Of a DNA stretch of 64,000 nucleotides, positions 1 through 12,648 are shown piece after piece (within the stretch, counting starts at the first letter, position 1; every line of letters begins with the position of its first letter). Both the position numbers and the translations under genes were made by a program. Source of the DNA: Globodera rostochiensis (lineage: Eukaryota > Nematoda > Chromadorea > Rhabditida > Heteroderidae); assembly GCA_018350325.1 (NCBI GenBank), contig JAEVLN010000003.1, positions 3,982,745 through 4,046,744 on the forward strand, given 5' to 3'. The notes beneath the pieces are model-generated. The model was given only the letters and a program-made list of their open reading frames with translations. It was not told the DNA's origin and searched no databases.

Positions 1-1912
1 TTCGCTTCTTACGCCACTGAATTTAATTATTAAATATGACAAATTTGTAAGTGATTAGAGCATATTTTTGAAATAATTGAGGGAGGGCCTGAAATTTCGG
101 GGGGGGGGGGGGGGGGGGGGCTGCCCTCCCCCTAGTTACGGGCCTCTCTATTCACTCGTCCGGTCAAACTCATAAACTTATAGATTACTGTCAGTCAACT
201 GTAATAAAAGCATAGAGGAAATGCTCCTAATTGACTGTTTTTATAAAAGTGCGATTTTTATTAATCAATGGAAAACCTTTGCTCGCATATTTGTCGCACG
301 AAAGAACGCCGATGAATGTGTATTCCGATCTTTCGAAAACTGCTTGAATTTGCTTGTGTAACGTTGAGTTGATAGCTTAAACACACAAATTTGAATAAAC
401 AAAAAATCAAGAGCAAGGTAAAAGGCGTTGTTAATAACTGCACAATTTTCAAAACAAAGATTGAAAGATCGACAAATGTTTTTTTTTGTCAGTGAATATA
501 GTTAAATTCTCTTTAAGCCAAAGACACTTTCTGAATATGTTTGAATCGCAACGGGACGCAAGAAAATATGTTCGGGGTGAAAGACAAATATAAATAGTTA
601 GGGGGGGGGGGATTTCTATTCAACAAGGGCCAGACGCCATTACAAATCTTTAGACGTTACTCTTCTTTTATCCAAAATATAGGGACCAAACAAAACGTTG
701 AGCAAACCAAACAAACGTTTCAGTTTTAAAAAATCACTTTCTGGCGTCGGACCCAAGATTCAGTTCAACCGGACGTTAAATGCAACGGAATAAAGTGAGT
801 TTTGTGTGTGAGAGTAAAATAATCACAAACAAATCGGATTTCCTGACTTTGTGGAAGTCACAAACAACAAAAATCATCGGGCCCCTCGGGGGTACTCAAT
901 GGCTGCGCTGTGCTGAAGTGCAAAGGCGGCCATCAACAGACAAAGTTGGGAGTGAGCAATGGCCGCATAAGCGAAGTTCCGTGTCCGCTCCTGTTCTTCC
1001 TGATGGCCACGTTCAGCCGAAGCCATTGCGCTGAAGCAAAAGGAAATGAAACCCAAAAAATTATTATTTAAAAGACGGACGGAAGGAAATTGTAAAAACA
1101 GATCAGAAACCAAAAATCTGAGTTGAAACGCTTAGATGCAGAACATTGCATTTCAGTGCATATGAGTGATTTGCAATAAAGCAAAAAGAAGAGTTATGAA
1201 TCCACCCAACTCCTCATCTCCATCAATCCATTCTTAGCAAGGAAAAATGGGATGATGCTCAACTAAAAGTTTGAAGAAAACAGAGAAAGGAAAATGAGGG
1301 AGGGAGTGGGAGGGGAGGGGGGAAAGAGAGTGAAGAGGAAGAGAAAGAGTGAAATGACGCGTCAGAGAGTCAAAGACCAAGAAGGATGTCAAGGAAGAAA
1401 TGGTGAGACAGCCGCCATTGCGTAGAAAATACGATAGGGAGGAAAAGAGCCAATTTGAGAGACAGAAAGGAAGTAAGAGTTGCAACTAGAGTTGGAAGGG
1501 TTCCTGGGAATTTCGAACCAAAAAATCCGGTTCTAAAGCCAATAAGGTCAAAAAGAGCGAGAAATGGTAATTTATAGCTCTGAAAGGGATCAACCCCTCG
1601 TTGATTCAACAAAAGCTTTCGATTGATCCCAAATTTGTATTTGCACTGAGCCGTAAGCGCCCAACCCTGAACGGACTCCCCATTTTTTGAAGGTTATGAA
1701 GTGATTGAAGTCTGCTCAGAAGTGCAGAAATTATATTGTAGAACAATCAAAAAGGTTCGAAACTGTTCAGAACTTCTGCATTTTGTGTATTCTGAACACT
1801 GTTATCAATGAATTGAATAAATGTACACATGTTTAGCACTTTCTCTTAGAATGACGGTAGGATATTTGAAAAAAAGCCAAAATTGTCTGAGGGATTCACT
1901 TCGGCATTTTTC
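1..1912. other. gene-free flank with homopolymer G tracts
   Basis: No exon-like reading frame with matching splice phases was found here. The stretch holds a 20-base G run at about 101-120, a shorter G run at 601-610, and a purine-rich block at about 1290-1350. A 63-codon minus-strand frame at 261-452 starts with a hydrophobic, signal-peptide-like segment but has no other support. The part from about 1700 to 1912 is probably 3' flank of the FHIP gene, which ends at 1913. Confidence 0.5.
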
Positions 1913-4900
1913 TCACCGATGCGTGAAGCGAAATGTGCCACCGACGGACGAGGACGACGCTGTCGGTTGCTGCTGACTCCGCGCTGCTGACCAAGCTGAA
2001 GTTGTTGCTACTGCAGCTGCAGTTGCTAAAGCTCCTCCCCCACTTTGCTGCTGATGATGATAGTGAAGAAGGAGACGCTCTGAGCGTTCAGCGCGCGTTT
2101 GACGATGCCGAACGGCACGCCGCACCATTTGCTCGAAATCGGCTGCTGCGTCTCCGATTGAAGGGGAGGCGGAGGAGGAGCCGGTCCGAGCAAACGCATC
2201 GATTTGCTCTTTTAGGTCAGCGATCAGCTGAACAACGCCAAAAATCCATAATAAATCCACCGGATTTAGGACAAACAAATCTTTGACCTGTTCTATTAGC
2301 TTAAGAATCCCCGGGTATTCTGCAATAATTCAAATGTGCAAACATGAGGTTCGAGATTTAAACAGAATGTTAAGGAGATGGAGCTCAAGTATTCGTGTGA
2401 AATTTTTTTGATCTGAAGCCAATTGCGGAAAAAATCCTCAACCCCAAAAAGGCAGCAATTTCGGCGATCCAAAATGCGTCCACCCTGATGGAAATGGATC
2501 AAGGGAAAGGAAAAGAGGGCTTGAATGGGGCTAGGTATGGATCGATCATATTGACCATAAAATTTCAATTTTAAATGTTCAACAAGGGGCTTCGTCTGCT
2601 TTCAATACACTCTACGAACGGATAACGGACGGACATTTGTGATTCGGCACAGCGCCCGCGACTTAAGCGCGTCCACGTACAGCAAATAGGTGGTCAACAA
2701 CGGCTGCGCGTAGGCGAGTAGTGCGCTGAACGCGCCGATCAGTTGCAAATTGGTGGCGAAAGTGTGCTCGGTAAGTCTACTCAACGCTTCGAACATCGAT
2801 TCAAGCAAAATCCCGGCACCTTAAAGGCAAAGACATTATGTGATCGGTTAGTGCTCAGAGCGAGCGTTGGAGTGACCAGGACGTTTTAATTGGTATTTTA
2901 AAAATTCATTCAGAAATAATAAAAAAAAAGTCAAAAATTATACCCACCCATTCCTTCGACGCATTCCATTGGGAAACCGTTTTCGTTGCTGTTGACGTCG
3001 TCCATGCCGCGCACTTCTGCCGTTGTTTCGGAAGTGTTCGGCTGCTGCTGTTCGCTTTGGCCACTCTCCGCTTCGTCCACCGCCGTCGCATCGCTTAGGT
3101 CCAATCGGAAGGGATTGTCTCCGCCGTCATTGTCCCCACTTTTCTTGTCCGTTTCCGCTCTTTCCTTCCGCAATTCCTGCAACAACAAAAAGGTTCGAAT
3201 TTGGCAGGAAGTAACTACAAATTCAGACGACCACAAATATATGGGGAGGCGCTAATTTTCAGAAATCGTCAATTATAATTTTACACCAAATTTCCATAAT
3301 GAGAATTTGTAAAATTTAACATTCTTTTAACAAATCCAACAAAAAAACAAGAACTACTATAAACAAAAAAGAACGCATTTATGGACAAAAAACTAAACAA
3401 CCAAATGGTTCAGGCAGTATTTGCTGAATCTGGAATTCTGCATATTTGCCACATTGTAAATTGTCCCATCATCCCTCCCATAAACATGAACCGCGGACAC
3501 AACAGCATTTGTCCAATTACAATTTTTTACTCTGTAAATTTGCACCTCCAAATATTGCCATCGCGATTCAATCAGTGCAATGTTCTCCTCAACAGTCCTC
3601 GCCTTTTTTGGCACCGGACTCCAACAATTCGGCACAACAGCAGCAGCTTGTTCTCCACCAACACTATCACAGCCGTCGACGTGATCAGACAACATTGGCA
3701 ATGCGTCCAGCATATCGATGAATTGGTCACGATTCTAAAAGCATGTTGATGTTTTTCCAAATTTAAATTTTGCTACGAAAAGAAGTCATTACAAGTTTTT
3801 TTTGTATCTATTAAATTAAAAAATTTAAACTATTTAACCTTTAACGCCCTTTACTTAGGTTCGAATTTGATGAATTTTTGATATGACCGGGCAGAAAATG
3901 TTCAAATTTGAACAAAAATGTTTTGTCCTATAATGTTTATATGTGGTTAGAAAACCCTGTTCATTGCGCTCCAATCAGTGGCAACAATGGCGTCCATCAT
4001 GCGCGAACGTGCCGAAAGTGTGGGAGAGGACGACAGTGACGGTAAAATGGCACCAGATGTCGGAGGATTGTTGTTGCGGGCACCATGCTTTCCGTTACCA
4101 CGACCGTTGCCGTCAGTCATCGTTTTTCGGCTTGCCGGTCCCTTTCCATTCCCTAAATTTGACAAAATTGGGGATCAAAAAAATTGAAAAGCCACAGTCT
4201 CTCCAACCACCTTCTTCCTCGCCACTTTCTTGAGAGTCGCGCCTTGAACATGACGCCGAGTCCGGTTCGTCCGACTCGGACACGCCCTCGTAGGCAAACT
4301 GGAAATAGTCCAGACGAGCGCCGCCCTCCGGCATATCGTAATGAGGACTAAATGCGGACAAAATAATGCAATAAAAATTGTTCAAACCAAAACCGATCAA
4401 TAATCATAGCAATTTTGTTTGCAATTCGAAATCAATATTTCGTTATTCCTTTCAAGTTAAAGACGAATTAAAAATATCCCACTTAAAATCGCCAAAATCC
4501 TCCTCCTGGGACGAGCTCGTACCGCCGCCACCACACATCAGTCTGTTGTTGTTCACTAACTCTTCCTGCTGAGCAGAGTCGTCGTCGTCGTCCTTGCCAA
4601 GTTCGTTCAGACTTTGAATTGCTTCCGCCGCTGCCGCACCACCACCCTCAGCCGACAAAGTGCCGTGGGCCGAACGGTTTTGGAAGTAGCGATTCCAACC
4701 GGTGGAGGCAAACGACGAACGGGCGGAGCAAAGGCGGACAAAAGGCTGACAATGACAAAAAAATGCAATCGAAAAAATGAATAAAAATAAAAAATCCAAC
4801 ACACTTGCCGAGCAGAAAGCAACTCATCACTTGGGTTGTTCATGTTCAACAATGCCATGTTGGGCGATATGCCGTCGTATTTGAAGCGCCATCCTGCACA

Positions 4901-7900
4901 GCACAACGCGCAGTCGCGAATTGCATCGCTTGCCTCGCGCATATACGCCTCGAACTGTTCCTCGGAGTACAGCTTAACAGAAAAAGTCACTGTTAATGTT
5001 GGATTAACTTTCTAACAAGAACAATTTGACAAAAAAAATTACAGGCGACGCCCTCGACAACGCCATCATTTAATTGCTCACCTCCGCAACGCGCCGCGTG
5101 CATTCCGGCACGCTTTTGAGAAAGGAAGCGGCGGCGTCCAGCGACACATTCACGTCGAAGCGACGACTTTGATTCGGACGGCGCGACTTTTTGAGCGGAA
5201 TGTACGGCATCAGGTGGCGGAATACCGCGCACCACAGCAGGTCCTCACAGTGCATGGAGAGCAGAGTGCGCAGCAGGGAAAGGGTCAGACGGCACAACTG
5301 AACACATTTTGGAGCTTAATCGATTAGGAAAATTTATTAAAAATCCATTTATCCAATGGAGTTACACACCCACCCGATCGCTGGTGTTCATCTTCGACAA
5401 CAACACTTCAAGCAAGTTCCATCCATCCGGGCGGTCCGTCTCCGCCACCACCAACAGTTTGACCAGGGCCCGGACCAGGGACGGGGCGCGGACGGTGTCC
5501 AAACACAAATGTAAATAGACAATGCGCGAGCAAAGCTCCTGCGCATCGGACTAAAATATACAATTTTACAAATCTCTGAAATTCCCAGCATATTTTATTA
5601 ATTGGAATTTAAATTTATACTTATTCCACGCAATCAAAAAATTCAAAACAATAAAGAAAGCCATGTAATGAGTGTGACCTCAAGCACAGACGACTTGAAC
5701 ACTTCGAGCAGAAAGCCGTCGTAGAAGAAGCGCACAATTTGCCGTACGATGGACACATGCGCAACGATCGCGACCGCATTGCAGAACAGCAGTGCGTTGT
5801 GGAACTCGCTGATTTCGGGCTATGACGTGGTGCAAGAAAAAGAAAACTAACGATCAAACACAAAAAGTCCATTCCAAAAATTAAAACCAAACCTCCTTTC
5901 CAAAAAACAGAAAATAAGGTATTAAAAACCGGTTTTCCAAAAATGATAAATCCTCCTTGAACGAACCGGCAGAAAAAGTTTGATTTGATTTTTGAATTTA
6001 AGTCGTAAGAAATAGTCTCGTCCCGTCTGATTGCCAAGTTATGAGAAATTTAATGCTAAATTTACCAATGTTTTGGCGTCCAATACGCTCAGTTTGTGAA
6101 ACTCGTCAATGTCCACGACGCCAAGTTCAGTAAAAATACAATGGGGCAATTGGGAGAAGCAGCCTGACAGTCCAGCAGCCAAAACGGGACAGAAATTGCT
6201 CTTAAAATTGATGAACTTTTAAAATTTTGGCATAACATTTTTTAAACCCGACTCCTAAGAACATTTTCCGGCTAAGTTCCCCCCCTCCCAAAAAAATGCT
6301 TAAGCGAAGCCTATCGGTAGTTAAGCCGACCCCCAAGAGTTTAAATCGGACAAAAATAACGCCAGAGCAAGACTGAAACAAGAAAAGTGGGTTTAGGAAG
6401 AAAAACGGCGGCGTCTATTGGGCCGCCGAAATTCTCCCCTCTTTTTTTTGTTGCTCTCGGGCCAAAGCCGCTTTGTTTTTTTGGCTACGTCCCTGCTCTA
6501 AATGGCTAACACACCTTTTGTGCCACATAATCGGCCACAAATTGATGCTGTTTGGAGACGGACATGATCAGCAGAAGGGCGTCTCGTGCCAACTGTCCGA
6601 CATCCTCTGGCGCGTAAAGGTAAGGGACGAGCAAATCAAACACCAGAAACGGCTTTTCCTCCGCATTCGGACGGTCATGGTCTTCCAGTTGCTCGTTGTC
6701 CTCCTCGCCGTCGTTCAATTTGTTGCCGTCCTCAGTCGATGGTTGGTGACCGTCCACTGCCGATCTTCGTCCATTTCCGATCAGCAGATGATGACGATCT
6801 GTACCATTTTTGTCGGCCTCATTGTCATCATGCACCTCATCGGAACCGCGCGGTGTTAACACGGAGGAGTGAAAGAAAAAGTGCAACAGCGTGTCGTCTT
6901 CCGCTATTTTTCGACAAATCTAAACCATTTTAAGAATAAAACGGTTCATTTGGGTGAAAATTCGCCAAAAAGCTATTTCTATGTTGCTGGTATTCAAAAC
7001 AATCAAAAATCGAGTTTCAGGAAAAAGGAAAAAACGGCGAACCACATCCTAACTTTTGGCATTCACGATGTTTTGAATGCAGAAAATAGTCTAAAACCTG
7101 ATTGATCAGTCGGACAAAGCACCGATCGACGCCGGTCGCCATCGCGCGCCGTTGCTGGTGGTGTGCCGCCGTTGTTGTGTCTGCAGTGCAGCGGTGGCGC
7201 TGTTCGTCCGCGGATGAGCGACGGCACCATTGGAGCAGTTGCAGCAGCGGCATCAGTATGGGCTTGTGGACGAGCAGACTTTGGGGGCACTGACTGCTGG
7301 TGACCATGTACTCGTACAGACGGATCATCATCATCTGACAGTTTGAAATGGGGGGGGGGCATTGAAGAGGAATCAACCAAAAAATTTTTAAAATGCCGAT
7401 TTAAATTTCGAATGAATTTTTAAAATTTGTCTCATTTCTCTCCAAACAAACCTGACATTTCGGCCGCGCATTGAGTGGAACTTTCAGCGCCCAACGCTGC
7501 ACTTGCAAAAGAATTTCCTCGTTGAAAAATTGGTCCAAAATGGGCCCGATGGAAGGCTCCGACTGCGAGTTGACCTCCATCACTAACAAATGGCAAATTG
7601 TGGACAGCAATTCGCAGACCTTTATTAAAAATAGAAATATAACTTTTTTATTTGTTCTTTTTAATAAAGAATCATCCCGTAAAATTTAATAAAATCCCCC
7701 CCCCCCCTCTTTCAACGCCCAATTTTGTGGTTTTTGGAGAAAAACTTCAGTAATTAATATCGTAGCCCAAACCTTGTCAAGAGAGTCGCGCCCAAACCTT
7801 CTGGCGGTTATTTCCAACAACTCTTCCAACCTGTAAAAAAATTTTCTTGAGCCTTGTCTGAAATTTGGAAGCGATTGATTTTTTTTTTTTGTAGAGTCCA

Positions 7901-8345
7901 CGGATTTCAGGGTTAACGTCCAAACCGGATTTTATGTTAAGAAAAAAGGGATACCCGAACAGAGGGAGCATTGGGAACTTTAATTCCAAAAGCGAAATGT
8001 ATATGCAAAATAAACCTTGTCCAACTTTTCTCCAATTGCGCCTCCCACGCGCTCGGATCAGAAGCAAATTCAACCGAAAATAAGAATTCTGGGAGGAAAT
8101 GTTCCATGGCGCTGTAGCTGAACATTTCAAAAATAATATTTTCTATAAGAAAATTACAAAAAAAATTGGCGATTGACCCTGAACTTCTTCTACCTCAAGT
8201 CCAAGGCAGCAGCACTGGCCAATTCTTCGTGGCCAAACCCAAGTGGCGACGGCGAAGAGGCGCCGTTGGAAAAGTCTTCGGCGTCCGGCGACGCGGAAAT
8301 TGAACGCTCTTGAGAGGAAGTGAGGCGCTGGAACAGTCTTCGCAT
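1913..8345 (-). CDS. FHF complex subunit HOOK-interacting protein (FHIP/FAM160 family)
   Basis: FHIP links HOOK proteins and FTS to endosomal cargo for dynein transport. I read 18 exons, all phase-consistent, giving about 1162 residues: 8345-8194, 8117-8016, 7830-7773, 7619-7452, 7334-7098, 6919-6515, 6200-6066, 5819-5679, 5550-5374, 5297-5082, 4972-4805, 4745-4483, 4347-4196, 4152-3956, 3734-3546, 3176-2948, 2819-2635, 2227-1913. Family motifs occur in the expected order: ARDALLLIMS, then SNFCPVLAAGLSG (exon 7), FCNAVAIVAHVS (exon 8), SLLRTLLSMHCEDLL (exon 10), YMREASDAIRDCA (exon 11), then the C-terminal helices with FATNLQLIGAFSALLA (exon 17). Low-complexity inserts lie in exon 6 (acidic) and exons 12-16 (Asp, Gly, Gln and Ser rich). 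The start is the ATG at 8345, which opens a short Ser-rich leader. The donors of exons 13 and 17 have alternatives. The tail (exon 18) is Gln/Ala/Ser rich. The gene follows the CHORD gene on the same strand after 153 bp. Confidence 0.9.
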
Positions 8346-8452
8346 CAAACGGTGCGCAAATTAAATTAAAATTACTATTTTTGGTTTGGGATTAAGGTGG
8401 AATAAAGATAGGCAGACAGAGTTAACACAATCAATTAACCACAACAAAATGA

Positions 8453-8458
8453 TTTATT
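8453..8458 (-). promoter_or_regulatory. AATAAA polyadenylation signal of the CHORD gene
   Basis: A minus-strand AATAAA lies about 40 bases after the CHORD stop at 8499-8501 and about 108 bases before the FHIP start at 8345. Its position suits 3' end formation of the CHORD transcript in a short intergenic gap. Confidence 0.5.
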
Positions 8459-8498
8459 GTCTATTCTACAAGTAAATTGATAATATGGAATAACATAA

Positions 8499-10918
8499 TT
8501 AAGATTTTGGCGTCTCATAACAAAGTTTTGGCCACGCGCTCTTGGCCACCTGTTTCAGCATTATCTCCACTTTGCGCTCGCTAATCTCGACCTAAAATTT
8601 TGTTAAAATTTTAATATTGCAAAATTGAATAATTACCACACTCTCCGCCGGCAAAATTTCACCAAACAATTCATAGCTTTTAACGGTTTGTGCATTGCCA
8701 AAGCCGTGTTGTATGGAAACCTCCAACGACAAGCCGTCCGATTGGACCAAAGTCGCATCGGGAAGTGCGCCCTGAATTCCTTTAAATCCAAAAATTCAAA
8801 TTGCGGGACAACACCTTGCAATAAATGGTGATATGCACCCGGCCACCGCGCTGAAACCAATCCTCGCGCACATTGCTCACACTTTCCTTCTGTTTAAGCA
8901 ATAAATTAAAAAATAAATCCCTTAAATTTGGCACACCCTTCTCCAGCAATGTTTGCCCCGACTGCACCCCGATTGGTCCAGAAAAGTGCCAAAGTCCGTT
9001 GTTTTGCGCTCGCAACACGACCAGAACTTCATGCCCTCGTGGAACACTGCAGTTCCCGGGTGGTGGACACACTCCTCGGCATCGCTTTCGGGACCGGTGA
9101 ACATCTAAATTTCAATAAAACATTATTTAATCAAAATTTCTAAATTGTGTAAACCGAAAAAACAAAATATTATTTTTTTGTCCAATTTTTCTTAACAAAT
9201 ATCGATAAATTCAAAAAATATTTTCTTGACTCCCCAACACACCCTTAAAAATCGTGAATTTTTCGAAAAATTGCATAAGGAAAATGCAATAAAAAGCACC
9301 CCTAAAAGATCGATTTTTTAAAATCAGCCCCCCAATAAAAAACCCTGGCTACGCCCTTGAATAAACCTATCCAAATTCATGGCGTAAATGCTCGTGTCCT
9401 GCTGACATTTGCGAACGAATGGAGCGACGTTTGCGGGTATCAAAATAATTTTTGCGGATCAATATTCCAACTTTTTATTTATCAACCTAATCAAATATTG
9501 ACTACTCCCATGCATAAAGTGACTAACAATTAGTTTCCTAATTAAATGGTTCTTATTCATTATATTGTACAAAACTAAAAAGTCTGCATGGGAGTGACCA
9601 GTCAGTTTATGTTGCTTATTTGACTAAAAAGTTTGAGTATTGATCTGTCTGATATGCGCAAAAGTCGTCTCCGAAAAGGTCGTCCGCAAATGATTAAACC
9701 CCCATTTGTCGTGGTACCTAAATGCCTACCTTTTTGCATGCGTTATGAATGCAGTGCGCGCCAACTCCGAGGCCTTCGCCAAATTCAGCCCCATTTTCCT
9801 TTCCAATCGCTGCTTTTAATTGCGTTTGAATGGCTTCGAGGGCAGACTAAACAGAAATTCGATCGCTTTTTAACACTAAGAAAATACCTCCGAAATTTGG
9901 ACCCGAAGTAGAACTAGTGGCTTTGTTGGGTTTCTTTCTGCCGGTTCGTTCAGTCCGCTCCACATGATCACTTCGTCTTCCTGATAAAGTTAGCAAAATT
10001 TTAAATTTTAGTCAAAAATCAAAAACCTCTTCTGGGCGAATTTGCTGCTGATTGATCTGCTGTACCAACTCCGACTTCGGTTGACAAAGTTTTGGCCACG
10101 GGCTCTTGGCCACCTGTTTCAGCATTATCTCCACTTTGCGCTCGCTAATCTCGACCTAAAATTTTGTTAAAATTTTAACATTGCAAAATTGAATAATTAC
10201 CACACTCTCCGCCGGCAAAATTTCACCAAACAATTCATAGCTTTTAACGGTTTGTGCATTGCCAAAGCCGTGTTGTATGGAAACCTCCAACGACAAGCCG
10301 TCCGATTGGACCAAAGTCGCATCGGGAAGTGCGCCCTGAATTCCTTTAAATCCAAAAATTCAAATTGCGGGACAACACCTTGCAATAAATGGTGATATGC
10401 ACCCGGCCACCGCGCTGAAACCAATCCTCGCGCACATTGCTCACACTTTCCTTCTGTTTAAGCAATAAATTAAAAAATAAATCCATTAAATTTGGCACAC
10501 CCTTCTCCAGCAATGTTTGCCCCGACTGCACCCCGATTGGTCCAGAAAAGTGCCAAAGTCCGTTGTTTTGCGCTCGCAACACGACCAGAACTTCATGCCC
10601 TCGTGGAACACTGCAGTTCCCGGGTGGTGGACACACTCCTCGGCATCGCTTTCGGGACCGGTGAACACCTAAATTTCAATAAAACATTATTTAACCAAAA
10701 TTTCTAAAATTGTGTAAAACGAAAACCGACCTTTTTGCATGCGTTATGAACGCAGTACGCACCAACTCCGTCTTCGCCAAATTCAGGCACAATCGTTTCC
10801 TTTAATTGCTTTCGAATGGCTTCGAGGGCAGACTAAACAGAAATTCGACCGGTTTTTAACACAAAGAAAATACTTCCGAAATTTGGACTTGAAGTGAAAC
10901 CATTTTGGATGTCGCCAT
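8499..10918 (-). CDS. CHORD- and CS-domain co-chaperone with two CHORD-CS modules
   Basis: Homologue of CHORDC1/morgana (C. elegans CHP-1), an HSP90 co-chaperone with zinc-binding CHORD domains and a p23-like CS domain. Twelve phase-consistent exons give 444 residues: 10918-10874, 10832-10731, 10668-10501, 10453-10379, 10335-10201, 10155-10027, 9980-9888, 9846-9730, 9104-8937, 8889-8815, 8771-8637, 8591-8499. Each module has a CHORD (CxHNACKK, then [19 protein letters not shown], then GCSRGKHCW), a CS domain starting [18 protein letters not shown], and an end [18 protein letters not shown]. The two are joined in frame by a linker over exons 6-7 ([10 protein letters not shown] and [11 protein letters not shown]). 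Family members usually have CHORD I, CHORD II and a single CS. Here both modules resemble the CHORD II-CS half, and no separate CHORD I was found upstream of the short leader MATSKM. The 5' end could therefore be incomplete. Tandem mis-assembly is possible. Confidence 0.88.
8541..9140. repeat. direct duplication of the CHORD-CS block (copy A)
   Basis: This block repeats at about 10105-10704 with an offset of 1564 bases. Exons and introns are almost identical; by eye only about six substitutions or one-base indels separate the copies over roughly 600 bases. The sequence upstream of each block (exons 1-2 against exons 7-8) is clearly more diverged, so the identity is confined to this tract. Confidence 0.9.
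9500..9612. repeat. short inverted-repeat insertion in a CHORD intron
   Basis: The motif ACTCCCATGCA near 9503-9514 is answered by TGCATGGGAGT near 9584-9596. Together they form the ends of a small hairpin-like unit inside the long intron 9105-9729, which the paired copy lacks. This suggests a MITE-like insertion. No target duplication could be assigned. Confidence 0.4.
10105..10704. repeat. direct duplication of the CHORD-CS block (copy B)
   Basis: Partner of the block at 8541-9140. It encodes the first CHORD-CS module of the same protein. Its upstream intron is 62 bases (10669-10730), whereas the matching intron of copy A is 625 bases (9105-9729), so copy A's intron has gained extra sequence. 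Confidence 0.9.
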
Positions 10919-11266
10919 TTCAGATTCAATTATATCAAATAAGCTAAAAAAACGGCGCTGTTACAAAATCTGTTTAATTTTTGGCCTTAAAAAAACATGA
11001 AAAATTCTAATTTTTACGCACTTTTTCATTTATTACTTTTTTTTATGTATCGAATACATAACTGTGAAAAGAGTTATGATGTGCTAAAAGCACCAGACAA
11101 CTGGACCAGGGCTGTAAGGATGAATTTCACCGATTCGATAAAACAGTTATGGATGAATAGATCGCAGAGAAAAAGCTGAAAGATAAATTGACCAAATCAA
11201 AAAATATGAGAAATTTATCAAAAAAAGAATAATTTGTCTTGGTAATCAATAGGGATGGGATTTATG

Positions 11267-12648
11267 CAGGGCTGCGATCGGGTAAAGTCAATTCCCAAGT
11301 ACAAGCATGTTGATTTTCAAGTACATAGTGGCCCAATTTTACGATTCCAAATACACTCAAAATTTATATTTTATCAAAACAAAAACGCTTTATTCTTGTT
11401 CAAATGGCTTGTTTTTATCACCCGAGACAAAATTATAATGTTTTTCCCATTCGGAATTGAATGAAATCAATCACTGTCGAAATCAGTCACTGTCGAATTT
11501 TCCTGGCACCTTTTTTCAGGCGTGGACACGGATCCGCGGTCAACGGTTATGGAATTTAAAAGTTCGCGGTTACGGGCGGTTAACGGTTATGAGATTTTGA
11601 TGACGGGCGGTTACGGTCGGTTTACGGTTATGATCACTAAAACCGCGGTTAACCGTCACATCCGTGTTTTTTTGATTGCTGAGGATTGAGATGATTTGCC
11701 TTATAATTTCTTTGACTTTTATTCACATTTCACCAAATTGCTTTATCGATCCAGTGGCTTAGTGGTGAAACTCTTCAACTGATTTTATTTTGTCTAGGTT
11801 CTAGCCCCATCCGCTGTAATCATTTTATTTATATTTTAATATCCCTCCTTTTTAGTATTCTTACAATTTTTATAAAAAGTAAAATTCTAAGTGTTTACAT
11901 AAATAATTAGTGCATTTTAAAACGTTCAATCACCTAAATTTGACAATTTTTCTTAGCATAAGTCGGTAAATATTCAATTTTTTTTCTCTCGGCGGCACCT
12001 ATCGGCACCGCCGAACCCCCACACCGCCCAAAAAATATTTTATAAAGGTAAAGCGCAAAAAACACAGAAAAAATTTCTCTGATCGGTCGCGCTTTGTTAG
12101 ATTTTAATCATGAAAGTGTTAGAAAGAGATTTAAAAATTTTATTCATTGACAAAATCTGATAAAAATCACTTGTTAAGTTCAATACACATCAATTTTGAT
12201 TTAATTTTAGAAAGACGCCACATCACGATCGGAAAAAAATAGTTTTGAAAAATCGATTGTTCAAAATCTGGAAAACTTTATTGATTTTTAAATAATGCGG
12301 TTAACCGCGGATAACCGCGGGCGGTTAACGGTTATGAGATTTTGAGGACTGGCGGTTACGGGCGGTTAACGGTTATGAGATTTTTTTTTTTTAAGACGGG
12401 CGGTTACGGACGGTTAACGTTTCTAAGTGTTTGAGGACGGGCGGTTACGGTTAAGGAAATTCATAACCGTGTCCACGCCTGCCTTTTTTGATAAAAATGA
12501 TTATTTTCTATTGAAAATTTTGAGTATACATAATGCCAAACACGAATATTTCCATTAAAACCCCTAAATTTTCAACACTCACGCCAAATTCTCATTTTCA
12601 AGTACATTCTTGAAAATAAGCACATTTCAAGTACGAATCGCAGCCCTG
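11267..12648. mobile_element. middle hAT-like element nested in the outer one
   Basis: Terminal inverted repeats begin CAGGGCTGCGAT and end with its complement. Both sides carry an exact 8-bp duplication GATTTATG (11259-11266 and 12649-12656), and the left copy is part of the outer element's terminal repeat. No coding frame for a transposase was seen. It is itself interrupted by a third element at 11517-12481. Confidence 0.85.
11517..12481. mobile_element. inner hAT-like element nested in the middle one
   Basis: Ends are CAGGCGTGGACACGG and its reverse complement. The flanking 8-bp duplication is CCTTTTTT (11509-11516 and 12482-12489). Both subterminal regions carry repeated GCGGTTAACGGTTATGAGAT-like units, a common arrangement in non-autonomous hAT elements where they bind transposase. 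No protein-coding capacity was seen. Confidence 0.85.

Noticed and set aside
261..452. 63-codon minus-strand frame with a hydrophobic N-terminus, like a small secreted peptide
   Set aside because: No cysteine pattern, no family, no nearby exon and AT-rich composition. A hydrophobic start alone is common by chance.
874..1113. Minus-strand frame of about 79 codons and overlapping plus-strand frame
   Set aside because: Both strands are open over the same GC-richer patch, with no motif and no splice structure.
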